DNA of 64,000 nucleotides from Sphingobacteriaceae bacterium (GTDB lineage: Bacteria > Bacteroidota > Bacteroidia > B-17B0 > Aurantibacillaceae). The stretch lies in contig CANGGP010000002.1 of NCBI GenBank assembly GCA_947453445.1, positions 62,001-126,000 on the forward strand, in the 5' to 3' direction. The position numbers and the translations under genes are program-made. Below, piece by piece: positions 1-9,250 of this stretch. The notes under the pieces are model-generated. The model worked only from the letters and a program-made list of their open reading frames with translations, had not been told where the DNA came from and did no database searches. The stretch's first letter is position 1. The number at the start of each line of letters is the position of its first letter.

Positions 1-1309
1 ATAATCGCCCTGTTGGATGGCCTAATATACTGGTATAAGGATTTTCGATGGCTTTGATTAAACGTTGATTGGCTTTTTCTTCGCTCATTTTTAAGTTCGA
101 ATGCACCGAGGCAACTACAAAATCAAATGTTTTTAAAATATCGTCAGAATAATCCAATGAACCGTCGTTTAAAATATCACTTTCAATGCCTTTTAATATT
201 TTAAAATTTTGGTATTGCGCATTGAGCTGATCTATTTCTGCCTGCTGGGCCAAAACCCGCTCAACACTTAAGCCATTGGCATAAAAGGCCGATTTTGAAT
301 GGTCGCAAATACCGAAATATTCATAACCCAAGGATTGGCAATAATCGGCCATTTCTTTCAAGGTATTCACACCATCGCTATAGGTTGAGTGGTTGTGTAA
401 AATGCCTTTTAGATCTTTTAATTCAATTAAATTTGGAATTTTATTTTGTTTGGCAGCATCAACCTCCGTTAGTCCCTCGCGTAATTCGCTTTGAATGAAT
501 GGCAAGCCAAGTTTGGCGTATACCGCCGACTCGTCGCTGTAATAGGCTGGCGCCAAACTGCCAAAATTTATTTTTTCGAGGTGTTCATTTGTTGAACTGC
601 CTTCGATGCACTTGTAATAAAATTGATTGGCTTCACAAAAGTGATAGTTTATTTTTAAAGGAATCAACTGCTCCAAAGCCGAATAATCTTTTTGCAGTGT
701 TTGATCAATTAAAATATCGATGCTGTCAATTACTTCCAGTTTGCGAGCCATGGCACCAATTAATGCTATTTGAACATTTTTTTCATTTGCTCTTATGGCA
801 TCAATGAGTTGATAAACCGGCTTTTCCAATGCCGCATAATGAAATTTATTGTTGTTCGAAATTTTAAATTCTATGCTTTGTTTTACGGCCTTTTGCGTTT
901 TATCACCAAATCCTTTCAATGTCACCAATCGGTTTTCGTTGCAAGCATATAATAATTCACCAACACTTTCAATGTTTAATTCCTGCCACAGGGCCCGAAC
1001 TTTTTTCGGACCAAGGCCTTTAATGCCCATCATGTCGATAACGCCTGCGGGTGTTTTGTCAACCAATTCTCTAAGCTCTTTTAATTCGCCTTGTTCAAGC
1101 AACTCCATGATTTTGGCTGCCATGCTCTTGCCGATGCCTTCAATGCTTTCAATGTCACTTTTCGTTTTTCCTTCAAAATGATACCGCAGTTTATTGAGCT
1201 TAAATGCCGCATTGGCATAAGCTTTCGACTTAAAAGGATTGTCTTCGTGCAAATCAATTAATTTGCCGGTTAATTCGAGGCTTTCAATTATTTCGTCATC
1301 GCCCATCAT
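1..1309 (-). CDS. polX: PolX-type protein (Pol beta-like plus PHP domain), 3' end beyond window
   Basis: Reading the minus strand gives an open frame from an ATG at 1309 (or the adjacent ATG at 1306) to the window edge, about 436 residues; family members are about 550-580. In order: N-terminal helix-hairpin-helix segments (IEGIGKSMAAKI near residue 60, MMGIKGLGPKKV near 95), a shrunken Pol beta palm, then a PHP phosphoesterase domain. The PHP part keeps its metal ligands: LHNHSTYSDG, ICDHSKS, KGIESDILNDGSLD, ASVHSNLK and LGHPTGR. The palm does not look active. The expected G-D-x-D motif reads DSID (Ser196, Asp198), GSxRR reads GAMAR, and the palm is about 20 residues short before the third Asp. 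PolX proteins normally do gap-filling synthesis and 3'-5' exonuclease or AP-endonuclease work in base excision repair. Here I infer that mainly the PHP nuclease remains. The start overlaps the ispD stop by 14 nt, so it is the last gene of xth-ispD-polX. Confidence 0.9.
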   Translation of the reverse strand, partial: MMGDDEIIESLELTGKLIDLHEDNPFKSKAYANAAFKLNKLRYHFEGKTKSDIESIEGIGKSMAAKIMELLEQGELKELRELVDKTPAGVIDMMGIKGLGPKKVRALWQELNIESVGELLYACNENRLVTLKGFGDKTQKAVKQSIEFKISNNNKFHYAALEKPVYQLIDAIRANEKNVQIALIGAMARKLEVIDSIDILIDQTLQKDYSALEQLIPLKINYHFCEANQFYYKCIEGSSTNEHLEKINFGSLAPAYYSDESAVYAKLGLPFIQSELREGLTEVDAAKQNKIPNLIELKDLKGILHNHSTYSDGVNTLKEMADYCQSLGYEYFGICDHSKSAFYANGLSVERVLAQQAEIDQLNAQYQNFKILKGIESDILNDGSLDYSDDILKTFDFVVASVHSNLKMSEEKANQRLIKAIENPYTSILGHPTGRL

Positions 1310-1991
1310 CACAAAACGCTTTAGCAATAATTAAATCAGAAGGTGTAGTAATCTTAATATTCTCAACATTGCCTTCTACCAAGTTGATTTTTTCTCCGGC
1401 AGTTTCAAGTACCGAAGCGTCGTCGGTAAAGGCCAATCGATATGTTTGATCAAATGCTTTACGGATAACACTCAATTCAAAGCATTGGGGTGTTTGAATA
1501 ATTTTAAATGCATCGCGGTTTACAATATGACTGCCTGAGGTGTTCATCTCCCGCAAACTTTCATGTATTGATAAACATGGTGTGGCATTGCCCAGTTTTG
1601 CGGCAGTTTGATAACAGTTAGTAATGGTGGCAATCGAAACAAAAGGACGTGCGGCATCATGAATGCCAACAATGCCTGTTTCATTTTCCAAACAATTCAA
1701 TCCGTTTTTTACGGAATCAAATCTGGTGGCGCCACCCAAGCATATTTTAATTTTACCAACATCAATAGTCGATTCTTTCAGTGTTTCGATGAGCAATGCT
1801 TGGTAATCGGCATGCACCACAATTACCATGTTGATTTCAGGATTGTATGTGAAAAATTTTTCGATGGTTCTTGTGATAATTGGCTTCCCCAATATTCGCA
1901 TGAACTGTTTAGGCACATCGCTTTTCATGCGTGTTCCGCTTCCTCCGGCAACTATAATCACATGTTGTTTCAAAATCTTTACATTATTCAA
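1296..1991 (-). CDS. ispD: 2-C-methyl-D-erythritol 4-phosphate cytidylyltransferase
   Basis: Transfers CMP from CTP to methylerythritol phosphate, the third step of the non-mevalonate isoprenoid pathway, in the cytosol. The N-terminal nucleotide-binding loop is clear at residues 14-29 (VAGGSGTRM followed by VPKQF). The family motif GIHDAARPF lies near residue 110 and VNRDAFKIIQTPQCF near 160. At 231 residues it is the usual length for a stand-alone IspD, with no fused IspF domain. The start ATG overlaps the end of xth by 8 nt and the stop overlaps polX by 14 nt, so the three are probably one transcript. Two unlinked DNA-repair-type nucleases flanking an isoprenoid gene suggests an operon of convenience. 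The family assignment is firm. Confidence 0.95.
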   Translation of the reverse strand: MNNVKILKQHVIIVAGGSGTRMKSDVPKQFMRILGKPIITRTIEKFFTYNPEINMVIVVHADYQALLIETLKESTIDVGKIKICLGGATRFDSVKNGLNCLENETGIVGIHDAARPFVSIATITNCYQTAAKLGNATPCLSIHESLREMNTSGSHIVNRDAFKIIQTPQCFELSVIRKAFDQTYRLAFTDDASVLETAGEKINLVEGNVENIKITTPSDLIIAKAFCDDGR

Positions 1992-2745
1992 TTTCTAATA
2001 CCACCGGACAATGGTCGCTGTGCATGGCTTGTGGTAAAATACAAGCATTTTTAATTTTATTTTCGAGGTGATGGGCCACCATGTTATAATCAATGCGCCA
2101 ACCTAAATTTTTGCCTCTCGAACCGGCCCTGTAACTCCACCAACTGTAATGGTGCGGTTCTTTGTTTAAATGTCTGAACGAATCAATAAATCCCGAATTC
2201 ACAAAGCCTTCCATCCATTCACGTTCCTCAGGTAAAAAACCACTGGTGTTGGCATTCGATTTAGGATTGTGAATATCAATGGCGCGGTGACAAATATTAA
2301 AATCTCCGCAAAGAATTAAGTTGGGTTGTTGCTGTCTCAATTTCTCAATGTAGGTTTGATAATCACTTAACCATTTCATTTTAAAAGCTTGTCGATCTTC
2401 ACCACTGCTGCCACTTGGATGATAAACACTCATCACGGTGTAATTGTCAAACTCTGCCGTTAAAATTCTTCCTTCATCATCATATGCCTTTATGCCACAA
2501 CCGTAAGTTACTTTTTTTGGTTCTTGTTTCGAAAAAATAGCAACGCCACTATATCCTTTTTTTTGGGCCGGATACCAATAATGGTGATAACCTAATTCTT
2601 CAAATTCAAAAACGCCTACTTGGTCGGGACTGGCTTTTATCTCTTGCAAACACAATACATCCGGGTCTTCGCTGCGAATCCAGTCAATGAGTCCTTTCGA
2701 CATGGCAGCCCTAATGCCATTTACATTATAGGTAATAACTTTCAT
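1984..2745 (-). CDS. xth: Exodeoxyribonuclease III / AP endonuclease
   Basis: A Mg-dependent nuclease of the exonuclease-endonuclease-phosphatase fold. It cleaves 5' to abasic sites in base excision repair and degrades duplex DNA 3'-5'. At 253 residues it matches the ExoIII/ExoA length. Visible catalytic motifs are TYNVNGIRAA at the N terminus, LCLQEIKA with the metal-binding Glu35, GDFNICHRAIDIHNP near residue 150, and SDHCPVV near the C terminus with the catalytic Asp244-His245 pair. It is the first gene of xth-ispD-polX, and placing it upstream of a PolX nuclease gives two base-excision repair enzymes on one message. I could not see a convincing promoter in the short upstream gap, which also follows a separate T9SS cargo gene. 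Confidence 0.95.
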   Translation of the reverse strand: MKVITYNVNGIRAAMSKGLIDWIRSEDPDVLCLQEIKASPDQVGVFEFEELGYHHYWYPAQKKGYSGVAIFSKQEPKKVTYGCGIKAYDDEGRILTAEFDNYTVMSVYHPSGSSGEDRQAFKMKWLSDYQTYIEKLRQQQPNLILCGDFNICHRAIDIHNPKSNANTSGFLPEEREWMEGFVNSGFIDSFRHLNKEPHHYSWWSYRAGSRGKNLGWRIDYNMVAHHLENKIKNACILPQAMHSDHCPVVLEIE

Positions 2746-2802
2746 GACATGAATTTACATGTTTACAAATGAATAGAGAAATTAAAAATCCGAATGCCGT
2801 GT

Positions 2803-4644
2803 TTACTCCGATTTGATGAGTTTGTATACGTTTGGTGATTCATTTATTTTTAGATAATAAATGCCAGCGGCCATATTCTCTAAATGAATATCGGCAGTGG
2901 TGCCTTGTATATTTTGTTTTAACACCAAAGCGCCCGTTAAATCGTATACACTAATTACAGCGTTTACTTCACGTTCGCTGCTTAAATGAAATACATTCTT
3001 AAATGGATTTGGGAAAATGTTCAATTGATTGGCCGAAGCAGAATTTTCATTGATGCCCGTGCAAGCATTTACCTTCAGTGCAATGGTTGTAGCATTTGTA
3101 CAACCCAAAGTATTGGTTCCTGATACAGTAAATATCTGCGCAGCATTGGAAACTGTTGGCGTAAATACCAATGAACTGGTGTTCGCAATGCCAATCCAAT
3201 TAAATGTGCTTGCACCAACAGCAGTTAAAGTCACTGTTTCTTTAATACACAAACTTGTTCTTGTAGAGCTGGCTAATATTGTTGGCAATGGCGCAACCGT
3301 TAGTGTTGAAACAGCGTTACCCACACAGCCATTTGAGGCAATACCCCAAACCATGTATGAGAAAGTACCGGTGGTGGTTGGACTAACCGTTGTAAACAAA
3401 CTTGAATAAGAGTAATTCACTGCACCGGCCGGCGACATGGTAAAGGTAGAACCCAAACACATGCTGCCACTGTTTACCACAACAGTTGGTGTTGCATTTA
3501 CATTCACTGGCGCCAAGCCCGGATTAACGGAAATACAACCGTTGCTGTTATCGCCATAAACAGAATAGGTGATGTTGGTCATAGGCATTACCGTAAATGG
3601 TGGTGTGCCTGTAATATTACCCGGCATTACCGTGTAGTTGATGCCACCTGTTGCACTAATACTAACAACACTTCCTGAACATAATACCGAAGGGGAAACA
3701 TTGGTAACAGAAACAACCGGACTAGGAATCACATTTACCGAAAATTGCGCAGGGCCGGATGTGCCGCATGTATAAGTAGCTGTAACCGATAAATTACCGC
3801 CAACACCCGCTGTAGCTGTTAAGGCCGTGGTGGTAGTTGATCCACTCCATCCGCCGGGAAGCGTCCAGCTATAAGAACTTGCGCCGGGCATCGAGATACA
3901 TGAAAAACTGCCTGGGGAACTAAAACACAATACAGAATTGCCGCCAACACTGGTAGGCGGGGTGCCTTGCACAAGATTTGTAAAGGCATATGCTGAATTA
4001 CTCGCCGACCAAAAAGTAGTGGTTCTTCCCGGAACATTCACCCCAGATGTGCCACCCTGATTTTCGATGCCTTGCGATGAAGCGTATGATTGCGTGCCAA
4101 TTGTAGCAGTGTGTACTTCAATCATGTTACTGGTTTCATACAACACAATTTGTCCTGAACAGGTTAGTGTGGCAGTAGGTGCGGTGGAGTACCAATAAGG
4201 CACATTACTGTATGTTACAATGAATTTTTGATTTGGCGTAGTGCCAATGGTGGTAAAGGTTACAGCTCCACCTGCACCGGCATCTAAATCGCACATGTTT
4301 AAGGCAATAACACCGTTCGGATTGGTTGTACTAGGAAAAGATTGTGCAGGGTCGGCTCCGCCTATACTTGGCAAGCTACCTAAAACAATAAAACCATTTG
4401 AGCAGATATAAGCACTCGTATAAGTGGTACAATAATAATTAAAGCTAAAACCAATCGGTACCGGTGAAGTATATCCATCATCTGAATTCGGAGAAAATGC
4501 CGAACTCACATTGGTGCCGCCTGTAGGAAACAGTGAATAGGTGGTTGGGTTAACAGTGTATGCCGAACAATTGGGAACACATTGTGATTTAACAGTGTTG
4601 AATCCAAAAATAAGAATTCCTAAAATGCATAATGTTTTTTTCAT
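2803..4644 (-). CDS. Secreted protein with T9SS type A sorting domain
   Basis: 613 residues with an N-terminal signal peptide (MKKTLCILGILIFGF, cleavage near TVKSQC). The first third resembles a beta-rich domain found in other T9SS cargo, with a phrase like FSFNYYCTTYTSAYICSNGF. The middle holds several Thr/Ser-rich Ig/PKD-like repeats marked by phrases such as VCSG-SVVSISATGG and SMCLGSTFTMSPAG. The last 75 residues form a type A sorting domain: IFPNPFKNVFHLSS, VISVYDLTGALV, AAGIYYLKI, ending KLIKSE. The protein is therefore expected to cross the outer membrane by T9SS and be anchored or released at the surface. No enzymatic motif is visible, so a binding or adhesive role is only a guess. 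It stands alone between xth and the pyrophosphatase gene. Confidence 0.85.
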   Translation of the reverse strand: MKKTLCILGILIFGFNTVKSQCVPNCSAYTVNPTTYSLFPTGGTNVSSAFSPNSDDGYTSPVPIGFSFNYYCTTYTSAYICSNGFIVLGSLPSIGGADPAQSFPSTTNPNGVIALNMCDLDAGAGGAVTFTTIGTTPNQKFIVTYSNVPYWYSTAPTATLTCSGQIVLYETSNMIEVHTATIGTQSYASSQGIENQGGTSGVNVPGRTTTFWSASNSAYAFTNLVQGTPPTSVGGNSVLCFSSPGSFSCISMPGASSYSWTLPGGWSGSTTTTALTATAGVGGNLSVTATYTCGTSGPAQFSVNVIPSPVVSVTNVSPSVLCSGSVVSISATGGINYTVMPGNITGTPPFTVMPMTNITYSVYGDNSNGCISVNPGLAPVNVNATPTVVVNSGSMCLGSTFTMSPAGAVNYSYSSLFTTVSPTTTGTFSYMVWGIASNGCVGNAVSTLTVAPLPTILASSTRTSLCIKETVTLTAVGASTFNWIGIANTSSLVFTPTVSNAAQIFTVSGTNTLGCTNATTIALKVNACTGINENSASANQLNIFPNPFKNVFHLSSEREVNAVISVYDLTGALVLKQNIQGTTADIHLENMAAGIYYLKINESPNVYKLIKSE

Positions 4645-4704
4645 GCGATAGAGTTTAGTTTAGATAAATGTAGTAAAAACTAACTTAGAAAAAAAGAGCA
4701 TAAA

Positions 4705-4730
4705 AAAAGGGATTCAATTGAATCCCTTTT
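4705..4730 (-). terminator. Rho-independent terminator, perfect 26-bp palindrome
   Basis: Four A, GGGATTC, AATT, GAATCCC and four T form a perfect palindrome. It lies 22 nt past the pyrophosphatase stop codon, so it most likely ends that transcript. Because it is symmetric it has a U-run on either strand, but no plus-strand gene ends here. Confidence 0.8.
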
Positions 4731-4751
4731 AAAATGATAAAAATCATAGCA

Positions 4752-7523
4752 CTATAGGGCTTTGTTGCCCTCTAAACTAATTTTAATGGTAATTTCTTCA
4801 GCAGCGCCGCCGCCTTCAATACCAAAGTCGTTACGGTTAATCAAAGCCTCACCTTCAAATCCACAAACACTGAATTTTTTTCCGTCGTATTCTTGCTCAG
4901 ATGATCCTTGGTAGTTAAATTTTAAAGACACTTCTTTGCTCACACCTTTTAAAGTTAATTTTCCTTTGGCGATGTATGCATAGTTCATTTCTCCTTCCAA
5001 TTTTTCAATACTGGTAGCTTCAAAAATGGCAGAAGAGAATTTTTTTACATTAAAGAAATTTTCTTTGTTTTTTAAATGACCGTCGCGCATATCATTTTGT
5101 GTAGTTAATGAATTCATGTTCATCACCACATAAATTTTTGATCCTGCTGCATTATCCAATTGAACATAACCACTGTCGATTTTAATTGAACCCGAGGTGT
5201 TGCTGATAATGTGTTTCACGTTAAAGTTTACTGAGCTGTGCGCCCCATCTACCATGTATTTACCAATTAATTCTGCAATGTCTTTTCTGCCTACATTCAT
5301 AATGCTATCGCATTGTGATTTGCTTGTACAAGTGTATTCTTGACCGTTGATGTTGCATTTTAATACTTCTTCAGTTAGCATTTTTGCACCGTTGTGTGCG
5401 GCATCATCAATGCTGTTCACTGAAATGTATGGCGCAATTACCAACGAAACAATACTCATTAATTTAATTAAGATGTTCATCGAAGGACCTGAGGTATCTT
5501 TAAATGGATCACCTACTGTATCACCGGTTACTGAAGCTTTGTGTGGTTCTGATTTTTTGTAGAATGTTTCTCCGTTAATCACAACACCTTTTTCAAACGA
5601 TTTTTTAGCATTGTCCCATGCACCACCGGCATTTGATTGGAAGATACCCATCAACACACCGCTTACAGTTACACCGGCCAATAAACCGCCTAATACTTCA
5701 GGACCAAAAAGGAAACCTACAAGAACAGGAGTTACCAAGGCAATACCGCCCGGTAACATCATTTCGCGAATAGAAGCTTTGGTAGAAATGGCCACACATT
5801 TTTCGTATTCAGGTTTTGCTTTGTATTCCATAATACCCGGAATTTCGCGAAACTGACGACGTACTTCTTGTACCATGTCCATGGCTGCTTTACCAACCGC
5901 TTGGATACAAAGGGCTGAGAAAATAAATGGAATCATTCCACCCACAAATAAACCTGCCAATACATTGGCTTTGTAAATGTCGATGGCGTGAATACCTGCA
6001 ATACCTACAAAGGCTGCAAAAAGCGCCAATGAAGTTAATGCCGCAGAAGCAATCGCAAAACCTTTTCCTGTTGCAGCAGTGGTGTTACCTACAGCATCTA
6101 AATTATCGGTACGTTCGCGCACTTCAGGCGGTAACTGACTCATTTCGGCAATACCACCGGCGTTATCGGCAATAGGACCAAAAGCATCAATGGCCAACTG
6201 CATGGCTGTGGTTGCCATCATACCGGCTGCAGCAATCGCCACACCGTATAATCCTGCAAAGTAATAAGATGCCATAATACCGCCCGCAAGGGTTAAAATA
6301 GGAATTACGGTTGATTTCATCCCAACAGATAAACCACCAATAATATTGGTGGCATGTCCGGTTGATGATTGTTGAATAATTGACAATACAGGTTTTTTAC
6401 CCATAGCTGTGTAATATTCTGTTACAATACTCATAATAGCACCTACAATGGTTCCAACCACAATGGCTAAAAACACATTGAGTTTCGAAAACTCATATCC
6501 GCGTAAACTCAATGTGTCAGGTAACATCCAATTTACCACAAAATAAGAAGCAACAACAGTTAACAACATCGACGACCAATTACCCATGTTTAAGGCATTT
6601 TGAACGTTTGATTTATCATCTTTAATGGTTACAAACCAAGTACCTACAATCGAGAAAATAATACCTAAACCACAAATCACCATTGGTAATAAAATTGGCG
6701 ACATGCCGCCAAAATTATCTACCGCCACAATTTCTTGTCCCAATACCATTGTTGCTAAAATAGTGGCAACATAAGAACCAAATAAATCGGCACCCATACC
6801 GGCCACATCACCTACGTTATCACCTACATTGTCGGCAATTGTAGCAGGATTACGAACATCATCTTCAGGAATTCCTGCTTCAACTTTACCTACTAAATCG
6901 GCACCCACATCGGCAGCTTTGGTATAAATACCACCACCAACACGTGCAAATAAGGCGATTGATTCAGCACCCAATGAAAAACCGGTTAATACTTCAATGG
7001 CCGTTTTAACAGTGTTTTCACCCAATCCGGCAAATATGTTTAAGAAAGCAATGAATAATCCGCCCAAACCTAAAACTGCTAAGCCGGCAACGCCTAAGCC
7101 CATTACAGTACCACCTGTAAAGGATACTTTTAAAGCTTGTTTTAAACTTGTACGGGCAGCTTGTGTTGTGCGTACATTGGCTTTAGTAGCCACTTTCATA
7201 CCAATGTATCCTGCTGTAGCAGAAAACACGGCACCGATAATAAATGAAATTGAAATAATCCAACTTGAGTGGATTTCTAAACCATTTACCTCATGAATGG
7301 TGCCTGAATACGCCAATAAGGCTGCGGCAAACACCACAAAAATACTTAACACTTTCCATTCGGCTTTTAAAAAGGCCATTGCGCCATCGGCAATATAACC
7401 TGCCAATTCTTGCATGTTTTTATCGCCTGCATCTTGCTTGCTTACCCAAGCAGATTTAATGGCCATCACAATCAATCCTACAATACCAAGTGCAGGAACT
7501 AAATAAATAATACTCTCGTTCAT
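4752..7523 (-). CDS. hppA: Membrane-bound ion-pumping pyrophosphatase fused to a YceI-like domain
   Basis: Hydrolyses pyrophosphate and uses the energy to pump Na+ and/or H+ out of the cytoplasm. Residues 1 to about 695 are a complete membrane pyrophosphatase of about 16 membrane helices. They include the substrate loop [22 protein letters not shown], the Asp-rich [12 protein letters not shown], and [15 protein letters not shown] near the end. The motif [11 protein letters not shown] has Ala where K+-independent enzymes carry Lys, which points to the K+-dependent subfamily. After a linker of about 55 residues with four Cys, residues 753-923 form a YceI-like lipid-binding barrel: [43 protein letters not shown]-PPases end on the outside of the membrane and YceI proteins are periplasmic, so the topology is consistent. 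The usual family length is 650-800 residues. Whether it pumps Na+ or H+ cannot be told here. Confidence 0.93.
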   Translation of the reverse strand: MNESIIYLVPALGIVGLIVMAIKSAWVSKQDAGDKNMQELAGYIADGAMAFLKAEWKVLSIFVVFAAALLAYSGTIHEVNGLEIHSSWIISISFIIGAVFSATAGYIGMKVATKANVRTTQAARTSLKQALKVSFTGGTVMGLGVAGLAVLGLGGLFIAFLNIFAGLGENTVKTAIEVLTGFSLGAESIALFARVGGGIYTKAADVGADLVGKVEAGIPEDDVRNPATIADNVGDNVGDVAGMGADLFGSYVATILATMVLGQEIVAVDNFGGMSPILLPMVICGLGIIFSIVGTWFVTIKDDKSNVQNALNMGNWSSMLLTVVASYFVVNWMLPDTLSLRGYEFSKLNVFLAIVVGTIVGAIMSIVTEYYTAMGKKPVLSIIQQSSTGHATNIIGGLSVGMKSTVIPILTLAGGIMASYYFAGLYGVAIAAAGMMATTAMQLAIDAFGPIADNAGGIAEMSQLPPEVRERTDNLDAVGNTTAATGKGFAIASAALTSLALFAAFVGIAGIHAIDIYKANVLAGLFVGGMIPFIFSALCIQAVGKAAMDMVQEVRRQFREIPGIMEYKAKPEYEKCVAISTKASIREMMLPGGIALVTPVLVGFLFGPEVLGGLLAGVTVSGVLMGIFQSNAGGAWDNAKKSFEKGVVINGETFYKKSEPHKASVTGDTVGDPFKDTSGPSMNILIKLMSIVSLVIAPYISVNSIDDAAHNGAKMLTEEVLKCNINGQEYTCTSKSQCDSIMNVGRKDIAELIGKYMVDGAHSSVNFNVKHIISNTSGSIKIDSGYVQLDNAAGSKIYVVMNMNSLTTQNDMRDGHLKNKENFFNVKKFSSAIFEATSIEKLEGEMNYAYIAKGKLTLKGVSKEVSLKFNYQGSSEQEYDGKKFSVCGFEGEALINRNDFGIEGGGAAEEITIKISLEGNKAL

Positions 7524-7543
7524 ATTTTTAAATTATCGGGTTG

Positions 7544-7574
7544 CAAAAATAGGTAAATTCTGTTAATTAGAAAA
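7544..7574 (-). promoter_or_regulatory. Bacteroidota-type promoter for hppA
   Basis: On the minus strand the -7 box TATTTTTG (7544-7551) matches TAnnTTTG exactly. A TTTT, one base off the -33 consensus TTTG, lies 19 nt upstream. The predicted transcript starts about 10-15 nt before the hppA ATG, giving a very short leader. Confidence 0.5.
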
Positions 7575-7711
7575 TAATATAATTGATTGATTTACAATCG
7601 TTAAGTAACTCTACATAAAACTAAGTTCAAAAATGCTCTTTTATCGCTCTTTCATCATTTTCAGACCCGGCTTGATCCAGAATTTAAAATTTAATGTAAA
7701 TTCACCATTTC

Positions 7712-9187
7712 ATGGAACATTTCGATTTAATAGTGATTGGTGGCGGACCTAGCGGTTATGCAGGCGCCATGAGAGCATTGGATTTTGGTAAAAAAGTCCT
7801 GCTCATTGAAAAGAAACGCATTGGTGGAGCCGGTGTTTACAGCGGTGTGCTTACCTCCAAAACCCTTTGGGAGCAAGCCTTAAAAGTGGCCTCAATCCGC
7901 GAGGTGATTCCGGGTTTTGAAGCCAAATTTGAAGATTTTTCAAAAATAGTGGATGAAGCGGTTTTTGAACGCAAAACCCAAATGAGCGTGCACTTACAAT
8001 TGCTCCAAAAGCTTCAAAACAAGCTTTTTTATTACGAAAAAGGCACTGCCTATATCATCGATAAAAACACAGTTCAACTTACCAAAGAAGATGGCAGCAC
8101 CAAAAACATCAGCGCCGCCAACATATTAATCGCCACAGGCAGCAGTCCCCGCAAGCCCGCCAACATACAAGTGGATGAAAAAATTATTGTTACAAGCGAC
8201 GGCATTATCAACTTTAAAGATTTTCCAAAAAGCATGGTGGTATTGGGCGCCGGGGTAATTGGTTGTGAATTTGCCACCATTTTTTCGGCCTTTGGCAAAA
8301 CAAAAGTTTATTTAATTGATAAAGCCGATCGCATCTTACCCTTCGAAGATGAAGATGTAGCCAAGGTGGTGACCGATAACCTTGAAGGCCAAGGCGCACA
8401 TGTTCACCACGGTGCTTCTTTAAAACGCATGGAAGTGAAAGATGGTAAAGTGGAATACGAACTTGAATTTAAAGATGGCCACCATGAAGTGCTTCAAGTT
8501 GATAAAGCCCTCGTGTCGATTGGTAGAGCAGCAAATGTCAGCAGTCTAGGTCTCGAAAACATTGGCATAAAATTTAACGATCGCGGCGGTATTTGGAACG
8601 ATGATACCCAAACCAACATCAGCAATATTTATGTGGCCGGCGATGTGACCACCGAAGTAGCCCTTGTTAATGTTGGCGAGCGTGAGGCACGACACGCCGT
8701 GGTGCGCATGTTTGGTCCTTTGGTAAAACCACTCAACTATAAAAACATTAGCACCATCATGTTTTTAAATCCCGAGGTGGCCGCGGTTGGTATGAGTGAG
8801 CAAGACCTTGTTTCGAAAGGCATTCCACACAAAGTGGTGAAGTTGGATTATACCACCAACGCCCGTGCCATTGCTATGCGCAAAACAAAAGGCTTTTTTA
8901 AAATCATTGTCACCAACGATAATGCCATGCGTATTTTAGGCATGCGTGTGGTTGGTGAACACGCCAGTAGCGCCATTCAAGCTGTGGCTTATTTGATTTA
9001 CACCAACCAAGGCATTCGCGAATTGGCCGACATGATGCATCCACACCCAAGCATCATCGAAGGTGTGCAAGAATGTTTGCGCATGTTGCTCAATAAATCA
9101 ATATACAAACCTTATATTTTCACCGACCGATTAAAATGTTATGTCACCGAAAATGGGGTTTCAACGGCGGTAAAAAGTTTAGAATAA
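7712..9187 (+). CDS. Dihydrolipoamide dehydrogenase-like flavoprotein lacking redox cysteines
   Basis: 491 residues with the full two-dinucleotide-binding and dimerisation fold of the pyridine nucleotide-disulfide oxidoreductase family. The FAD Rossmann motif is VIGGGPSGYAG (8-18), the NAD motif is VVLGAGVIGCEFA near 182, FAD binding continues at IYVAGDVT near 310, and the C-terminal MHPHPSIIEG motif is near 440. The active-disulfide stretch, GGTCLNVGCIPSK in E3 proteins, reads GGAGVYSGVLTSK (38-50), so both Cys are gone (Gly41, Val46). Disulfide relay to lipoamide, glutathione or mercury is therefore unlikely. Known relatives without the disulfide include soluble transhydrogenase, which moves hydride between NADH and NADP; that is the nearest functional analogy. 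It lies 63 nt upstream of a histidine kinase on the same strand, so it may be co-transcribed with that two-component pair. Substrate unknown. Confidence 0.85.
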   Translation: MEHFDLIVIGGGPSGYAGAMRALDFGKKVLLIEKKRIGGAGVYSGVLTSKTLWEQALKVASIREVIPGFEAKFEDFSKIVDEAVFERKTQMSVHLQLLQKLQNKLFYYEKGTAYIIDKNTVQLTKEDGSTKNISAANILIATGSSPRKPANIQVDEKIIVTSDGIINFKDFPKSMVVLGAGVIGCEFATIFSAFGKTKVYLIDKADRILPFEDEDVAKVVTDNLEGQGAHVHHGASLKRMEVKDGKVEYELEFKDGHHEVLQVDKALVSIGRAANVSSLGLENIGIKFNDRGGIWNDDTQTNISNIYVAGDVTTEVALVNVGEREARHAVVRMFGPLVKPLNYKNISTIMFLNPEVAAVGMSEQDLVSKGIPHKVVKLDYTTNARAIAMRKTKGFFKIIVTNDNAMRILGMRVVGEHASSAIQAVAYLIYTNQGIRELADMMHPHPSIIEGVQECLRMLLNKSIYKPYIFTDRLKCYVTENGVSTAVKSLE

Positions 9188-9250
9188 CCATTGCGCTTAT
9201 TTTGCATTTATTAAGGCCATGTCATTTCAAATTCCATTACTTTTGTTGCA

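Noticed and set aside
295-1181. Four overlapping plus-strand reading frames
   Set aside because: They are shadows of the minus-strand polX frame, which carries recognisable PolX/PHP motifs from 1309 to the window edge.
9238-9245. TACTTTTG as a promoter for the histidine kinase
   Set aside because: Only 5 nt from the ATG and without a -33 partner; it would give an almost leaderless message.
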